Below are positions 44,631-55,095 of a DNA stretch of 64,000 nt, piece by piece. The translations under genes were made by a program, and so were the position numbers. Source of the stretch: Salmonella enterica subsp. houtenae serovar Houten. Lineage in GTDB: Bacteria; Pseudomonadota; Gammaproteobacteria; Enterobacterales; Enterobacteriaceae. Position 1 is the first letter of the stretch. Each line of letters begins with the position of its first letter. The stretch covers positions 3,658,001 through 3,722,000 of the forward strand of contig LS483478.1 of the NCBI GenBank assembly GCA_900478215.1, in the 5' to 3' direction. Below the pieces are notes generated by a model that worked only from the letters and a program-made list of their open reading frames with translations, did not search any database and had not been told where the DNA came from.

Positions 44631-45946
44631 CAACCTAACTCCTTCGCCAGACAGGTAAAAACATCGCCCCGTTGCTCAAAACTTTTAAACTGATCGAGGC
44701 TGGCGCAGGCGGGCGACAACAGCACCATATCACCCGGCTGAACGCGCGGCGCCAGCAAACGCATCGCCTCTTCCATCGTCTCAGTCTGTTGAGCGATTTC
44801 CGGACGCAGCGCGGCAAGCTGCGCGCCATCGCGCCCAAAGCAATACAGGCGGATACGGTCGCCGGTCAGATAGCGCGCCAGCGAAGAAAAGTCTGCCGAC
44901 TTACCGTCGCCGCCCAGCAGCAGATGCAGCGTACCGTCCACATGCAAACCGTTTAGCGCCGCTTCGGTACTGCCGACGTTGGTCGCTTTCGAATCGTTGA
45001 TCCAACGTACGCCGTTATGTTCCAGCGCTAACTGGAAGCGGTGCGCCAGCCCGGTAAATGTCGTCAACGCCTTCAGACTGCTGGCGCGCGGCAGGCCAGC
45101 GGCATCCGCCAGCGCCAGCGCCGCTAACGCGTTGGTATAGTTATGCTGACCGGAAAGTTTCATCTCTTTCACGTTCAACACTTTCTCGCCTTTGACCCGC
45201 AGCCAGGTTTCGCCCTGCTGACGGTTAAGGTGGTAATCACCCATATTGACGCCAAAGCTGACGCAGCGTTCGTCAGCGCCGCGTACCGGCATCGTCAAAG
45301 CATCATCGGCATTCACCACGCACACTTTCGCATTCTCATAGACGCGCAGTTTCGCCGCCCGGTACTGTTGCAAACCAAACGGATACCGATCCATATGATC
45401 TTCAGTAACATTGAGCACCGTTGCCGCCATCGCCTGCAAACTTGACGTGGTTTCCAGCTGGAAGCTTGAGAGTTCAAGCACATACAGCTCGCGTTCGTCA
45501 TCCAGCAGCATCAGCGCCGGAAGACCGATATTGCCGCCAACACCGACATTGACGCCCGCCGCCTTCGCCATCTCGCCCACTAATGTGGTCACAGTGCTTT
45601 TGCCGTTCGAACCGGTGATAGCCACAATCGGCGCCTGCGCTTCGCGACAAAACAGTTCGATATCGCCGACAATTTCTACGCCAGCGCTGGCGGCGGCGCT
45701 AAGAGAGGGGTGCGCCAGGGCGATGCCAGGGCTGGCGACGATTAAATCCGCCGCTAAGAGCCACTCGTCATTCAGGCCGCCAACGTGACGCTCAATTTCT
45801 TGCGGCAGCTTATCCAGACCCGGCGGCGTCACGCGGGTATCCATCACACGCGGCGTCACGCCGCGGGCGAGGAAAAAGTCCACGCAGGAAAGTCCGGTTA
45901 AGCCCAGACCGATAATGACGACGTTTTTGTCCTGGTAATCAGCCAT
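44630..45946 (-). CDS. murD: UDP-MurNAc-L-Ala--D-glutamate ligase
   Basis: Second Mur ligase, 438 residues. N-terminal GLGLTGLS motif for UDP binding and the ATP loop GSNGKSTVT are present. Two bases separate it from mraY, and it shares a base with ftsW. Confidence 0.98.
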   Translation of the reverse strand: MADYQDKNVVIIGLGLTGLSCVDFFLARGVTPRVMDTRVTPPGLDKLPQEIERHVGGLNDEWLLAADLIVASPGIALAHPSLSAAASAGVEIVGDIELFCREAQAPIVAITGSNGKSTVTTLVGEMAKAAGVNVGVGGNIGLPALMLLDDERELYVLELSSFQLETTSSLQAMAATVLNVTEDHMDRYPFGLQQYRAAKLRVYENAKVCVVNADDALTMPVRGADERCVSFGVNMGDYHLNRQQGETWLRVKGEKVLNVKEMKLSGQHNYTNALAALALADAAGLPRASSLKALTTFTGLAHRFQLALEHNGVRWINDSKATNVGSTEAALNGLHVDGTLHLLLGGDGKSADFSSLARYLTGDRIRLYCFGRDGAQLAALRPEIAQQTETMEEAMRLLAPRVQPGDMVLLSPACASLDQFKSFEQRGDVFTCLAKELG

Positions 45947-45948
45947 GA

Positions 45949-47031
45949 TTAACGTACCTTCAGCGTTGCCAGGCCAATCAGGACCAGCATCAGCGAAATA
46001 ATCCAGAAGCGCACAATCACGCGCGGTTCCGGCCAGCCTTTCAGTTCATAGTGGTGATGGATAGGCGCCATACGAAAAATACGCTGTCCGCGTAGTTTGA
46101 AGGAACCCACCTGCAAAATAACCGACAGGGTCTCCACCACAAAGACGCCGCCCATAATCACCAGCAGGAATTCCTGACGCAGCAGCACGGCAATAATGCC
46201 CAACGCGCCGCCCAACGCCAGAGATCCGACATCGCCCATAAAAACCTGCGCCGGATAGGTGTTAAACCACAGGAATCCTAATCCCGCGCCAACAATCGCC
46301 GTACAGACAATCACCAGCTCACCCGCATGACGTAAGTACGGAATATGCAGGTAATTGGCGAAGTTCATGTTCCCGGTCGCCCAGGCCACCAACGCAAAGC
46401 CGGCGGCAACGAAAACAGTCGGCATAATCGCCAGACCATCAAGCCCGTCGGTCAGGTTTACGGCGTTACCCGTACCGACGATGACAAAGTAGGACAGCAG
46501 AATGTAAAACAGCCCCAATTGCGGCATAACATCTTTAAAGAACGGGACCACCAGTTGGGTCGCGGGCGTGTCTTTCCCGACGAGATAAAGCGCAAAGGCC
46601 ACGCCAAGCGCGATAACCGACATCCAGAAATATTTCCAGCGCGCAATCAGCCCTTTGGTATCTTTCCGCACCACTTTGCGGTAGTCATCGACAAAACCGA
46701 TAATGCCGTAGCCAATCAGTACTACCAGCACGCACCAGACGTAAGGGTTAGACGGATAAGCCCATAACAGAACGGAAATCACAATCGCCGTCAGGATCAT
46801 GATGCCGCCCATCGTCGGCGTACCGCGTTTACTGAAGTGCGATTCCGGGCCATCGTTACGTACCACCTGGCCAAAAGAGAGTTTTTGCAGACGAGCGATC
46901 ATACGCGGGCCCATCCATAAAGAGATGAACAGCGCGGTCAGCAGGCTGACGATGGCGCGAAACGTCAGATAAGAAAAGACGTTAAAGCCGGAATAATATT
47001 TGACCATATGCTCGGCCAGCCAAACTAACAT
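45949..47031 (-). CDS. mraY: Phospho-MurNAc-pentapeptide transferase
   Basis: Integral membrane enzyme of 360 residues with ten helices that makes lipid I from UDP-MurNAc-pentapeptide and undecaprenyl phosphate. The active-site aspartates are in FVDDYRKV and NLTDGLDGLA, and the family segment MAPIHHHYELKGW is near the end. It overlaps murF by 7 bases. Confidence 0.98.
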   Translation of the reverse strand: MLVWLAEHMVKYYSGFNVFSYLTFRAIVSLLTALFISLWMGPRMIARLQKLSFGQVVRNDGPESHFSKRGTPTMGGIMILTAIVISVLLWAYPSNPYVWCVLVVLIGYGIIGFVDDYRKVVRKDTKGLIARWKYFWMSVIALGVAFALYLVGKDTPATQLVVPFFKDVMPQLGLFYILLSYFVIVGTGNAVNLTDGLDGLAIMPTVFVAAGFALVAWATGNMNFANYLHIPYLRHAGELVIVCTAIVGAGLGFLWFNTYPAQVFMGDVGSLALGGALGIIAVLLRQEFLLVIMGGVFVVETLSVILQVGSFKLRGQRIFRMAPIHHHYELKGWPEPRVIVRFWIISLMLVLIGLATLKVR

Positions 47032-48383
47032 GAACCTTTCTCCCGTAACGCATGAACCACATCTTCCATCGCGGCGCTGCGTGATCCTTTCACTAAAATA
47101 GTCATCATTGGTTGCTCCTGAAGCAGAGCGTGTAAACGCGCAATCAGCGCGGCTTTATCGGCAAAATGTTCGCCGACGCCGCTGGCGTGGCTGATAGCCT
47201 GACTGAGTTTTCCGGTGCTTAACACGCGATCGATGCCTGCCGCCTTTGCGGCCTCGCCGACCTGGATGTGGCATACTTCGCTTTCTGCGCCCAGTTCAGC
47301 CATATCGCCCACCACCAGCACGCGGTAGCCTGGCATTTCCGAAAGGACTTGCACTGCGGCGGTCATTGAGCCGACGTTGGCGTTATAAGCGTCATCCAGC
47401 ATCAGTTGGTTTTCACTTAGCTGAATCGGGAACAGACGCCCAGGTACGGCTTTTAACGCCGCCAGCCCTGCTTTAATCGCCGTAAGCGTCGCCCCCACCG
47501 CCATTGATAAAGCTGAGGCCGCCAGCGCGTTGGCAATATTGTGCCGCCCCGGCAACGGCAACAACACATCAATGCTGCCCATCGGGGTCTGCAGGGTAAA
47601 TTCGGTACCGTGTGACGTAACGTGAATATTCGCGGCGGTAAAGTCGCTGTTTGCCGCATTCGGCGAGAAGCGCCACACCTGGCGATCGCCAATAATACTT
47701 TGCCAGTTCAACCAGTCGTTATTATCGGCATTCATAATCGCGATACCGTTTTCAGGCAGACCGGTATAGATTTCGCCCTTCGCTTTCGCCACGCCGGCTA
47801 ACGAGCCGAAACCTTCCAGATGCGCCGCCGCCAGGTTATTGACCAACGCCGCTTCCGGGCGCGTCAGGCTAACGGTCCAGGCAATTTCCCCCTGGTGATT
47901 AGCGCCTAATTCGATCACGGCATAGTCATAATCATGGTTTAAGCGCAGCAGCGTTATCGGCACGCCGATGTCGTTGTTAAAATTGCCTGCGGTATACAGG
48001 GTATTTCCGCACTGGCTAAGAATCGCGGCGGTCATCTCTTTAACCGAGGTTTTGCCGGATGAACCGGTTAACGCCACCACCCGCGCCGGTACCTGCATAC
48101 GTACCCAGGCGGCCAGTTGGCCAAATGCCTGACGCGTGTCGTTTACAATCACCTGCGGAAGATCGATATCCAGCGGACGGCTAACCAGCAGTGCGCCAGC
48201 GCCGTTCGCTTTTGCTCTATCGGCAAAATCATGCGCATCAAAGCGTTCGCCTTTCAGCGCCACGAACAGGCATCCCGGCGTCACTTTCCGCGTATCGGTA
48301 ATGACCGTATCGAGAGTGAGATCCGCCCCGCGATGTTCGGCGCCAAGGACATCGGCAATTTTGCTGAGCGTTACGCTAATCAT
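47025..48383 (-). CDS. murF: UDP-MurNAc-tripeptide--D-Ala-D-Ala ligase
   Basis: Adds D-Ala-D-Ala (made by DdlB) to complete the pentapeptide, 452 residues. The ATP loop is ALTGSSGKTSVKEM at about 103-116. Overlaps murE by four bases and mraY by seven, so translation is likely coupled. Confidence 0.98.
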   Translation of the reverse strand: MISVTLSKIADVLGAEHRGADLTLDTVITDTRKVTPGCLFVALKGERFDAHDFADRAKANGAGALLVSRPLDIDLPQVIVNDTRQAFGQLAAWVRMQVPARVVALTGSSGKTSVKEMTAAILSQCGNTLYTAGNFNNDIGVPITLLRLNHDYDYAVIELGANHQGEIAWTVSLTRPEAALVNNLAAAHLEGFGSLAGVAKAKGEIYTGLPENGIAIMNADNNDWLNWQSIIGDRQVWRFSPNAANSDFTAANIHVTSHGTEFTLQTPMGSIDVLLPLPGRHNIANALAASALSMAVGATLTAIKAGLAALKAVPGRLFPIQLSENQLMLDDAYNANVGSMTAAVQVLSEMPGYRVLVVGDMAELGAESEVCHIQVGEAAKAAGIDRVLSTGKLSQAISHASGVGEHFADKAALIARLHALLQEQPMMTILVKGSRSAAMEDVVHALREKGSC

Positions 48384-49867
48384 GCGATCACCCCCAGCAA
48401 ACGCGCTGCGGTCACGCGGTCTGAATAATCAAGACGCTGCGTGCCGACAATCTGGTAATCCTCGTGCCCTTTACCTGCAATCAGCACGACGTCATTGTCT
48501 TTTGCCTGCATAATGGCGTTGGTTACCGCCTCAGCGCGGCCTTCCATTATCCTGACCTGCCCGGCGTCCAGCATTCCGGCCAGAATATCGTTGATAATGG
48601 CGCGCGGCTCCTCGGTACGCGGGTTATCGTCAGTCACCACGACGATATCCGCGAATTCTTCGGCAATAGCCCCCATGAGTGGGCGCTTACCTTTGTCACG
48701 ATCCCCGCCACAGCCAAAGACGCACCACAATTTTCCGGCGCAGTGCAGACGCGCCGCCTGCAACGCTTTTTCCAGCGCATCAGGCGTGTGCGCGTAATCG
48801 ACAACGACGGTGGCTTTGCCCGGCGCGCTAAAGACTTCCATCCGCCCGCAAACTGGCTGCAAACGCGCGGCGGTTTTCAGCAAATCCGTTAACGGATAGC
48901 CCAGCGCCAGCAGCGTCGCCAGGGCCAGCAGTAAGTTGCTGACGTTAAACGCGCCCATCAGACGGCTTTCGATTTCGCCTTCACCCCAGCTTGAAGCAAA
49001 ACGAATCGTCGCTCCGCGGTCGTGGTAGTCCACCGCCTCCGCTTTCAGCCAACGACCGTGACAGTCAGGGTTGATATGCCCTTCCATTGATACTGCGACC
49101 GCATCGGGTAGCGACGCCAACCAGCGGCGTCCAACTTCATCATCGGCGTTGACGATTGCCTGACCGTGATGGTGGGTTGAATAAAGCATCCATTTTGCCG
49201 CCTCGTAATGCGCCATATCGCCATGATAGTCGAGATGGTCGCGGCTCAAATTAGTAAACACGGAGGCGGCAAATTTCAGCGCCGCCACGCGATGCTGCAC
49301 CAGGCCGTGAGAAGAGACTTCCATCGCGCCGAAGGTTGCGCCCTGCGCCACCAGGCTGGCCAGCACATGCTGAACATCCACAGCGGAACCGGTTGTGTTC
49401 TCTGTCGGGATCACTTTACCCAACAGTCCGTTGCCTACCGTTCCCATCACCGCGCTGGTTTCACCGAGCCACTGGCTCCACTGCGCCAGTAGTTGGGTGG
49501 TGGTGGTCTTGCCGTTGGTGCCGGTCACCGCTACCAGACGCATGTTTTCTGATGGCTCGTGGTAAAAGCGCCCCGCCAGCGCAGATAAACGCTCATTGAG
49601 CTGGCTGAGATAGATGACCGGTACGCCGTGCATTTCACGAATCTCACCGTCGGTCGCCTCGTCTTTCGCCTCTGCAATAATGGCAGCTACGCCTTGCGCT
49701 ATCGCCTGCGGGATATATCGACGCCCGTCCGCCTGATGACCCACCACTGCCACAAAGAGATCGCCCGCCGCAGCCACACGGCTGTCGAGCGTCATCTCTC
49801 GCAGTTCTCGCGCAGGTAGTCCAGCTACCCACGGAGCAAGAAGGTCGCGCAAATTACGATCTGCCAC
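48380..49867 (-). CDS. murE: UDP-MurNAc-dipeptide--meso-diaminopimelate ligase
   Basis: Third Mur ligase, adding meso-diaminopimelate, 495 residues. The ATP loop VTGTNGKTTTT and the motif DNPRTEEP (the DAP-specific D-N-P-R signature) are both visible, confirming the diaminopimelate rather than lysine type. Overlaps ftsI by 14 bases. Confidence 0.98.
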   Translation of the reverse strand: MADRNLRDLLAPWVAGLPARELREMTLDSRVAAAGDLFVAVVGHQADGRRYIPQAIAQGVAAIIAEAKDEATDGEIREMHGVPVIYLSQLNERLSALAGRFYHEPSENMRLVAVTGTNGKTTTTQLLAQWSQWLGETSAVMGTVGNGLLGKVIPTENTTGSAVDVQHVLASLVAQGATFGAMEVSSHGLVQHRVAALKFAASVFTNLSRDHLDYHGDMAHYEAAKWMLYSTHHHGQAIVNADDEVGRRWLASLPDAVAVSMEGHINPDCHGRWLKAEAVDYHDRGATIRFASSWGEGEIESRLMGAFNVSNLLLALATLLALGYPLTDLLKTAARLQPVCGRMEVFSAPGKATVVVDYAHTPDALEKALQAARLHCAGKLWCVFGCGGDRDKGKRPLMGAIAEEFADIVVVTDDNPRTEEPRAIINDILAGMLDAGQVRIMEGRAEAVTNAIMQAKDNDVVLIAGKGHEDYQIVGTQRLDYSDRVTAARLLGVIA

Positions 49868-51620
49868 CTGTTCCCTCGCCTTGATTAATTACGAATTCAT
49901 TTTTTTCGCCCGTTTCCAGCGCGTCAGGTTCGATGTTCATGGTGCGCAGAACGCCGCCCATGATGGCACCAAATACCGGCGCGGAAACGGCGCCGCCGTA
50001 GTATTTACCCGCCTGCGGATCGTTGATCACAACCACCAGCGCGAAGCGCGGCTGACTCGCAGGCGCTACGCCTGCGGTATAAGCAATGTATTTGTTGATG
50101 TAGCGACCGTCCGGCCCCACTTTTTTCGCCGTACCGGTTTTGATAGCGATACGGTAGCCTTTAATTGCCGCTTTCACGCCGCCGCCGCCCGGCAGCGCCA
50201 CGCTTTCCATCATGTGCACCACGGTACGCACGGTGGATTCCGGGAAGATGCGTTCGCCGGGTACAGGCGGATCGACTTTGGTAATAGACAGCGGGCGATA
50301 AATGCCATAGCTGCCGATCGTTGCATAGACTCGCGCTAACTGTAACGGCGTTACCATTAGCCCGTAGCCGAAAGAGAAGGTGGCCCTCTCTATGTCGGAC
50401 CACCGTTGTTTTTGAGGATATAAGCCACTGCGTTCTCCGACCAACCCCAAATTGGTCGCCTTTCCTAGCCCAAAACGTGAGTAAGTATCTACTAACGCTG
50501 AGGACGGCATCGCTAACGCCAGTTTGGATACGCCGACGTTACTCGACTTCTGTAAAACCCCGGTCAGGGTTAATTCGCTGTAGCGCGCCACGTCTTTGAT
50601 TTCGTGGCCGTTAATTCGGTAAGGCACGGTATTCAATACTGTATTTTCATTGACGATACCGCGCTGAAGCGCGGTCATCACCACCATCGGCTTAACCGTA
50701 GACCCCGGTTCAAACACATCGGTGATGGTGCGGTTACGCATCGCATCTTTCGGCGTACCGGCAAGGTTATTTGGGTTATAAGAAGGGCTATTCGCCATCG
50801 CCAGTACTTCACCGGTATTGACATCGACCAGAACCGCGCTGCCGGACTCCGCCTTGTTAAACGCCACCGCGTTGTTCAGTTCGCGGTAAACCAGCGCTTG
50901 TAAGCGTTCATCAATGCTTAACGCCAGATTGTGCGCCGCCTGGCTGTCAGTGGAGGAGATATCCTCAATCACGCGGCCATAGCGGTCTTTACGCACGATT
51001 CGCTCGCCTGGCTGGCCGGTAAGCCACTTATCGAAGCTCTTCTCAACGCCTTCAATTCCCTGACTGTCGACGTTGGTAAAACCGATGAGGTGAGCGGTTA
51101 CTTCTCCTGACGGGTAGTAGCGGCGTGATTCTTCACGCAAATGAATCCCCGGCAGTTTGAGTTTTTTGATGTAGTCCGCCATGTCGGGATTTACCTGGCG
51201 CGCCAGATAAATAAAACGCCCTTTCGGGTTGGCGTTGATACGGGCGGAAAGCTGATCGAGCGGAATATTGAGCGCGGTGGAAAGCGCTTTCCAGCGATCG
51301 CCGACGCTGATGCCGCCAGCATCATGAACTTCTTTCGGATCGGCCCAAATTGCCTTAACCGGTACGCTGACCGCCAGCGGACGCCCGGAACGGTCAGTAA
51401 TCATGCCGCGTGAGGTGGAGACTTCCTGTACACGCAGCGAACGCATATCGCCCTGACGCACCAGCATATCCGGGGCGATAATCTGTAGCCACGCCGCGCG
51501 CCCGAGTAAAAAAGCCAGCGCCAGTAAAATACAGCCGCACAGCAACGCAAAACGCCAACTGATGAAGTTGGTCTGTTCTTCCTGGCGTTTCGATTTATGC
51601 GTTTTTACCGCTGCTTTCAT
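49854..51620 (-). CDS. ftsI: Septal transpeptidase, penicillin-binding protein 3
   Basis: Class B penicillin-binding protein of 588 residues, one membrane helix (about 24-42), a pedestal and a transpeptidase domain. Catalytic motifs: Ser307 in GSTVKPM (SxxK), Ser359-Ser360-Asn361, and KTGTAKK near 494. Partner of FtsW. Starts 15 bases after ftsL. Confidence 0.98.
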   Translation of the reverse strand: MKAAVKTHKSKRQEEQTNFISWRFALLCGCILLALAFLLGRAAWLQIIAPDMLVRQGDMRSLRVQEVSTSRGMITDRSGRPLAVSVPVKAIWADPKEVHDAGGISVGDRWKALSTALNIPLDQLSARINANPKGRFIYLARQVNPDMADYIKKLKLPGIHLREESRRYYPSGEVTAHLIGFTNVDSQGIEGVEKSFDKWLTGQPGERIVRKDRYGRVIEDISSTDSQAAHNLALSIDERLQALVYRELNNAVAFNKAESGSAVLVDVNTGEVLAMANSPSYNPNNLAGTPKDAMRNRTITDVFEPGSTVKPMVVMTALQRGIVNENTVLNTVPYRINGHEIKDVARYSELTLTGVLQKSSNVGVSKLALAMPSSALVDTYSRFGLGKATNLGLVGERSGLYPQKQRWSDIERATFSFGYGLMVTPLQLARVYATIGSYGIYRPLSITKVDPPVPGERIFPESTVRTVVHMMESVALPGGGGVKAAIKGYRIAIKTGTAKKVGPDGRYINKYIAYTAGVAPASQPRFALVVVINDPQAGKYYGGAVSAPVFGAIMGGVLRTMNIEPDALETGEKNEFVINQGEGTGGRS

Positions 51621-51635
51621 GCGTCGCGTTTATCC

Positions 51636-52001
51636 TTATTTTTGCACTACGATATTTTCTTGGGACGGATCAACATGCTGCATTTGCAGCTTTTCCGTTG
51701 CGATCCGCTCCACCCGGCTGTGATCGCCGAGCGCATTTTCTTCAAGGATCAGGTTGCGCCATTCAATGTCCAATGCATCGCGCTCCAGAACCAGTTGTTC
51801 ACGCTGCGCGGTGAGTAAACGAGTATGATGCGCCGTCGTGACCACCGTCACCGCCGTTAAAATGATGCAAATGAACAAGCAGAGTGGCAGCTTCCCGAAC
51901 CGCAAAAGATCGTCACCGATCACGCCAGGCAAGGCATGGCGCTCGTTGCTTCCTATCGATCCTTTAACTTTGCTTAGGGCTTCTGTCACTCTGCTGATCA
52001 T
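51636..52001 (-). CDS. ftsL: Cell division protein FtsL
   Basis: Bitopic protein of 121 residues with a membrane helix (about 38-57) and a periplasmic coiled coil (LTAQREQLVLERDALDIEWR) that pairs with FtsB and FtsQ. Overlaps rsmH by four bases. Confidence 0.97.
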   Translation of the reverse strand: MISRVTEALSKVKGSIGSNERHALPGVIGDDLLRFGKLPLCLFICIILTAVTVVTTAHHTRLLTAQREQLVLERDALDIEWRNLILEENALGDHSRVERIATEKLQMQHVDPSQENIVVQK

Positions 52002-52939
52002 GCGTTCGTCCTCTCTGCAATACGCAGAACTGAACTACGGGCCCGAGGATTTTCTGCTACCTCTTTTTCACCCGGCATCAACTTGCCTAACGCTCGTAAC
52101 TCACGACCGCCCAGTTTTTTGAGCTGCGCTTCCGTCATCGGTAATCCGGCCGGCACCTGCGGACCGCGGCTTTGCTCACGCATAAAGCGTTTCACAATAC
52201 GGTCTTCCAGCGAGTGAAAACTGATGATTGAAAGTCGCCCGCCCGGGGCCAGCACGTTGAGCGAGCTTTTTAGCGCTTGCTCTATCTCCTCCAGTTCACT
52301 GTTTACCCAGATGCGCACCGCCTGGAAGGTACGGGTCGCGGGATGTTTGAATTTGTCTTTTATCGGGGTCGCCGCCGCAACCACTTCCGCCAGCTCTTTG
52401 GTGCGGGTCATCGGCTGTTCGCGATTGCGTTCAACAATGGCGCGAGCGATACGTTTGGCAAAACGCTCCTCGCCGAATGTTTTCAGCACCCAGGCGATAT
52501 CCGCCTCCTCCGCCGTTTGTAACCACTCGGCGGCAGACTGGCCGCGCGTCGGGTCCATTCGCATATCCAGCGGACCGTCGCGCATAAATGAAAAACCGCG
52601 CTCCGCATCGTCAAGCTGCGGAGAAGAGACGCCAAGATCGAGAAGAATCCCGTCAATCTTGCCGATAAGCTCGCGCTCGGCCACATAATCAGCCAGCGCG
52701 GAAAAAGGTCCATGAATGATGGAGAAGCGAGGATCATTAATGGTCTGCGCAACGGCGATCGCCTGCGGATCCCTGTCGATCGCCAGCAAACGCCCCTCTT
52801 CGCCCAGTTGCGAGAGGATCAGGCGCGAGTGGCCGCCGCGACCAAATGTGCCATCAATGTAGATACCATCCGGACGAATATTCAGCCCATTAACGGCTTC
52901 ATCCAACAGTACCGTAGTGTGTTTAAAATTTTCCATCAT
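51998..52939 (-). CDS. rsmH: 16S rRNA m4C1402 methyltransferase
   Basis: N4-methylates C1402 of 16S rRNA, 313 residues, SAM-dependent. Motifs: DGTFGRGGHS for SAM binding and LDLGVSSPQLDDAERGFSF. The frame is open 43 codons further upstream, inside mraZ; the start at 52939 (M-M-E-N-F-K-H-T-T-V) is the family one and lies one base after mraZ. Confidence 0.97.
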   Translation of the reverse strand: MMENFKHTTVLLDEAVNGLNIRPDGIYIDGTFGRGGHSRLILSQLGEEGRLLAIDRDPQAIAVAQTINDPRFSIIHGPFSALADYVAERELIGKIDGILLDLGVSSPQLDDAERGFSFMRDGPLDMRMDPTRGQSAAEWLQTAEEADIAWVLKTFGEERFAKRIARAIVERNREQPMTRTKELAEVVAAATPIKDKFKHPATRTFQAVRIWVNSELEEIEQALKSSLNVLAPGGRLSIISFHSLEDRIVKRFMREQSRGPQVPAGLPMTEAQLKKLGGRELRALGKLMPGEKEVAENPRARSSVLRIAERTNA

Positions 52940-52940
52940 C

Positions 52941-53399
52941 TTATAGAGACAAATCCTGCAGCCGCTCCGATAACGTTTCGGTAGCTGACTGTTCAGCGTC
53001 GATATCTTCCTTGACCTGTTGATACCAGGTCGTTTCATCCCACAGCTCAAATTTGTTGAACTGTCCAACCAGCATCACTTCTTTCGTCAGTCCGGCATGT
53101 TGCCGCAGAACTGGCGCGATCAGTAATCGACCTGCACCATCCATCTGACATTCGCTGGCATGGCCCAACAGTAAACGCTGTACGCGACGTTCTACCGGGT
53201 TCATGCTCGACAGACGAGATAACTTTTGCTCAATAATTTCCCATTCAGGCAGAGGGTAAAGCAGCAGGCATGGGTGATGGATGTCAATGGTACATACCAT
53301 TTGACCGGTAGCGCTCTCGATCAGTTGCTCCCGATAACGGGTCGGCACGGTCAGGCGCCCTTTACTGTCGAGATTGACTAACGTTGCCCCCCGGAACAT
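52941..53399 (-). CDS. mraZ: Transcriptional regulator MraZ
   Basis: Regulator of 152 residues that binds and represses its own dcw promoter, with two SpoVT/AbrB-like swapped-hairpin domains (MFRGATLVNLDSKGRLTVP and the second near DGAGRLLIAPVLR). First gene of the cluster. The open frame extends 12 codons upstream, but ATG at 53399 gives the family N-terminus and stands after AGGAGGGG. Confidence 0.97.
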   Translation of the reverse strand: MFRGATLVNLDSKGRLTVPTRYREQLIESATGQMVCTIDIHHPCLLLYPLPEWEIIEQKLSRLSSMNPVERRVQRLLLGHASECQMDGAGRLLIAPVLRQHAGLTKEVMLVGQFNKFELWDETTWYQQVKEDIDAEQSATETLSERLQDLSL

Positions 53400-53417
53400 G
53401 CCAGTCTCACCCCTCCT

Positions 53418-53442
53418 TACCACTTTATCCCACAAATCCCCA
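53418..53442 (-). promoter_or_regulatory. MraZ operator repeats
   Basis: On the minus strand, three direct repeats TGGGG, TGGGA and TGGTA are each separated by 5 bases, giving 10-base spacing, one DNA turn. This matches the known MraZ site (repeated TGGGN) just downstream of the dcw promoter. Confidence 0.85.
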
Positions 53443-53450
53443 CTCGAAGG

Positions 53451-53480
53451 AGTTTACGGAGCGGAGGAAAAGCTTGTCAA
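53451..53480 (-). promoter_or_regulatory. dcw promoter (Pmra)
   Basis: Minus-strand -35 TTGACA (53480-53475) and -10 TAAACT (53456-53451), 18 bases apart. The -10 lies just upstream of the MraZ repeats, consistent with the known Pmra promoter that drives the cluster. Confidence 0.8.
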
Positions 53481-53970
53481 GCAAGTCACAACGCTTACTT
53501 AAGTAAAAAAGCCAATGTTTATGGTGAATATCCGCGTTGATGAGTTTCCGTCCAGCGCGCCAGACAAATTAACGTTATGAATATTTGTAAGAAAAAAACC
53601 AAAGACCCACCACCGTTTAAAACGGACTCAATATAATCCGAGAAAAATATAAAGTGTCAGTTTGCGACGCGAGCGGCATTTTAGGACATATTGCACTGTG
53701 TTAACAGTGCCTGTTTAACGTGTGCGGCGCCTGCTATACCAGCGCCTACGGGCGACTGGCGCGCCAAAGAGAAAAAAGTGTCTGTTAATTCGACAATTTC
53801 TTGCCTACTTGTAACAAAACAAGACAAAGGAAAACACTCGTTACGTCTTAATTATTGGAATACGGACAATTTCGGACAAAAGAAAGGTAATAAAAAAGAA
53901 TTTTCGGATAATTTTAAGGAATAATCTTAATTATTCGAGGGATATTTTTACTGATACGCATTTTGTTTGA
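53481..53970. other. Gap between mraZ and cra
   Basis: About 490 bases of A+T-rich sequence with no credible gene. The short plus-strand frame at 53691-53924 (77 codons) has no ribosome site and no coding character. Nothing else was recognised. Confidence 0.4.
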
Positions 53971-54000
53971 CGGCGGCAGAAGAGAGGGTCTTTTACCGCC
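53971..54000 (-). terminator. Probable terminator after cra
   Basis: Hairpin with GGCGG/CCGCC outer stem and AGA/TCT inner pairs, immediately downstream of the cra stop. The T-run is poor, so this is tentative. Confidence 0.45.
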
Positions 54001-54006
54001 GGTCCG

Positions 54007-55011
54007 TTAGCTACGGCTCAGAATGCCGCGACGATACAGGTTTCGCCGAATACGCGTTAAGCCCGGTTTCGGTTTACGCGGTTCATCAAGGCTTGCCAGC
54101 ACAATCTCCAGCACGCGTTCCGCGACATCACGATGGCGCTGCGCCACCGCCAGCACCGGGCATTGCAGAAAATCCAGCAGCTCATGATCGCCGAAGGTCG
54201 CAATCGCCAAATCCGAGGGCAATTTTCCATCGCGCCGCAGCGTAACGTCCATCACACCCTGTAATAGCGCAAACGATGTAGTGAAGAGCGCCTGCGGCAT
54301 AGGATGCGTTTCCAGCCATTTCTCAAACAACTGCGCGGCGGCTTCGCGCTCATAGCTGTTGGCATATAAGAAATTCACCTCTCGCGGATCGTCTTTCCAT
54401 GCGGTGCGGAACCCCTGCTCGCGCAGGAAACTGACGGACAACTCCGGCAGCGCGCCCAAATAAAGCACCGTTTCCGCCGGGAATTTACGCAGCTCTTCCG
54501 CCAACATCTCGGCATCGTCCTGATCGGCGCCGACCACGCTAGTGAAATGTTCGCGATCCAGCGCGCGGTCGAGCGCGACGATGGGGAACGGATCGTTGGC
54601 CCAGCGCTGATAGAAGGGATGTTCCGGCGGCAACGAAGTTGAAACAATGATTGCATCCACCTGGCGTTGCAAAAGGTGCTCAATGCAGCGCATTTCGTTA
54701 TCCGGCTGATCTTCAGAACAGGCGATCAGCAGTTGGTAGCCACGCTGGCGCGCCTGGCGCTCAAGATAGTTTGCGATACGGGTGTAGCTCGTGTTTTCAA
54801 GGTCCGGGATCACCAGACCAATAGAACGTGTGCGTCCAGCACGCAGCCCGGCAGCCACAGCATTAGGATGGTAATTGTGCTCACGCACTACCGCCATGAC
54901 TTTTTCTACGGTTTTGTCGCTCACGCGGTATTGCTTTGCTTTACCGTTTATAACGTAGCTTGCAGTTGTGCGCGAGACACCGGCCAGCCGAGCGATTTCA
55001 TCCAGTTTCAC
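54007..55011 (-). CDS. cra: Catabolite repressor/activator Cra (FruR)
   Basis: LacI-family regulator of 334 residues controlling carbon flow, released from DNA by fructose-1-phosphate or fructose-1,6-bisphosphate. The HTH is at residues 1-20 ([20 protein letters not shown]), followed by the hinge and periplasmic-binding-like domain ([18 protein letters not shown]). Monocistronic, downstream of the ilvIH terminator and a stretch resembling a fruL leader. Confidence 0.97.
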
Positions 55012-55095
55012 AATTGCCCCTTGTATAAATTGTACAAACCATAACCTTTATGTCGGCATGGGTTAAAATCTTTAACATCTAAGCGCAGTTTGATC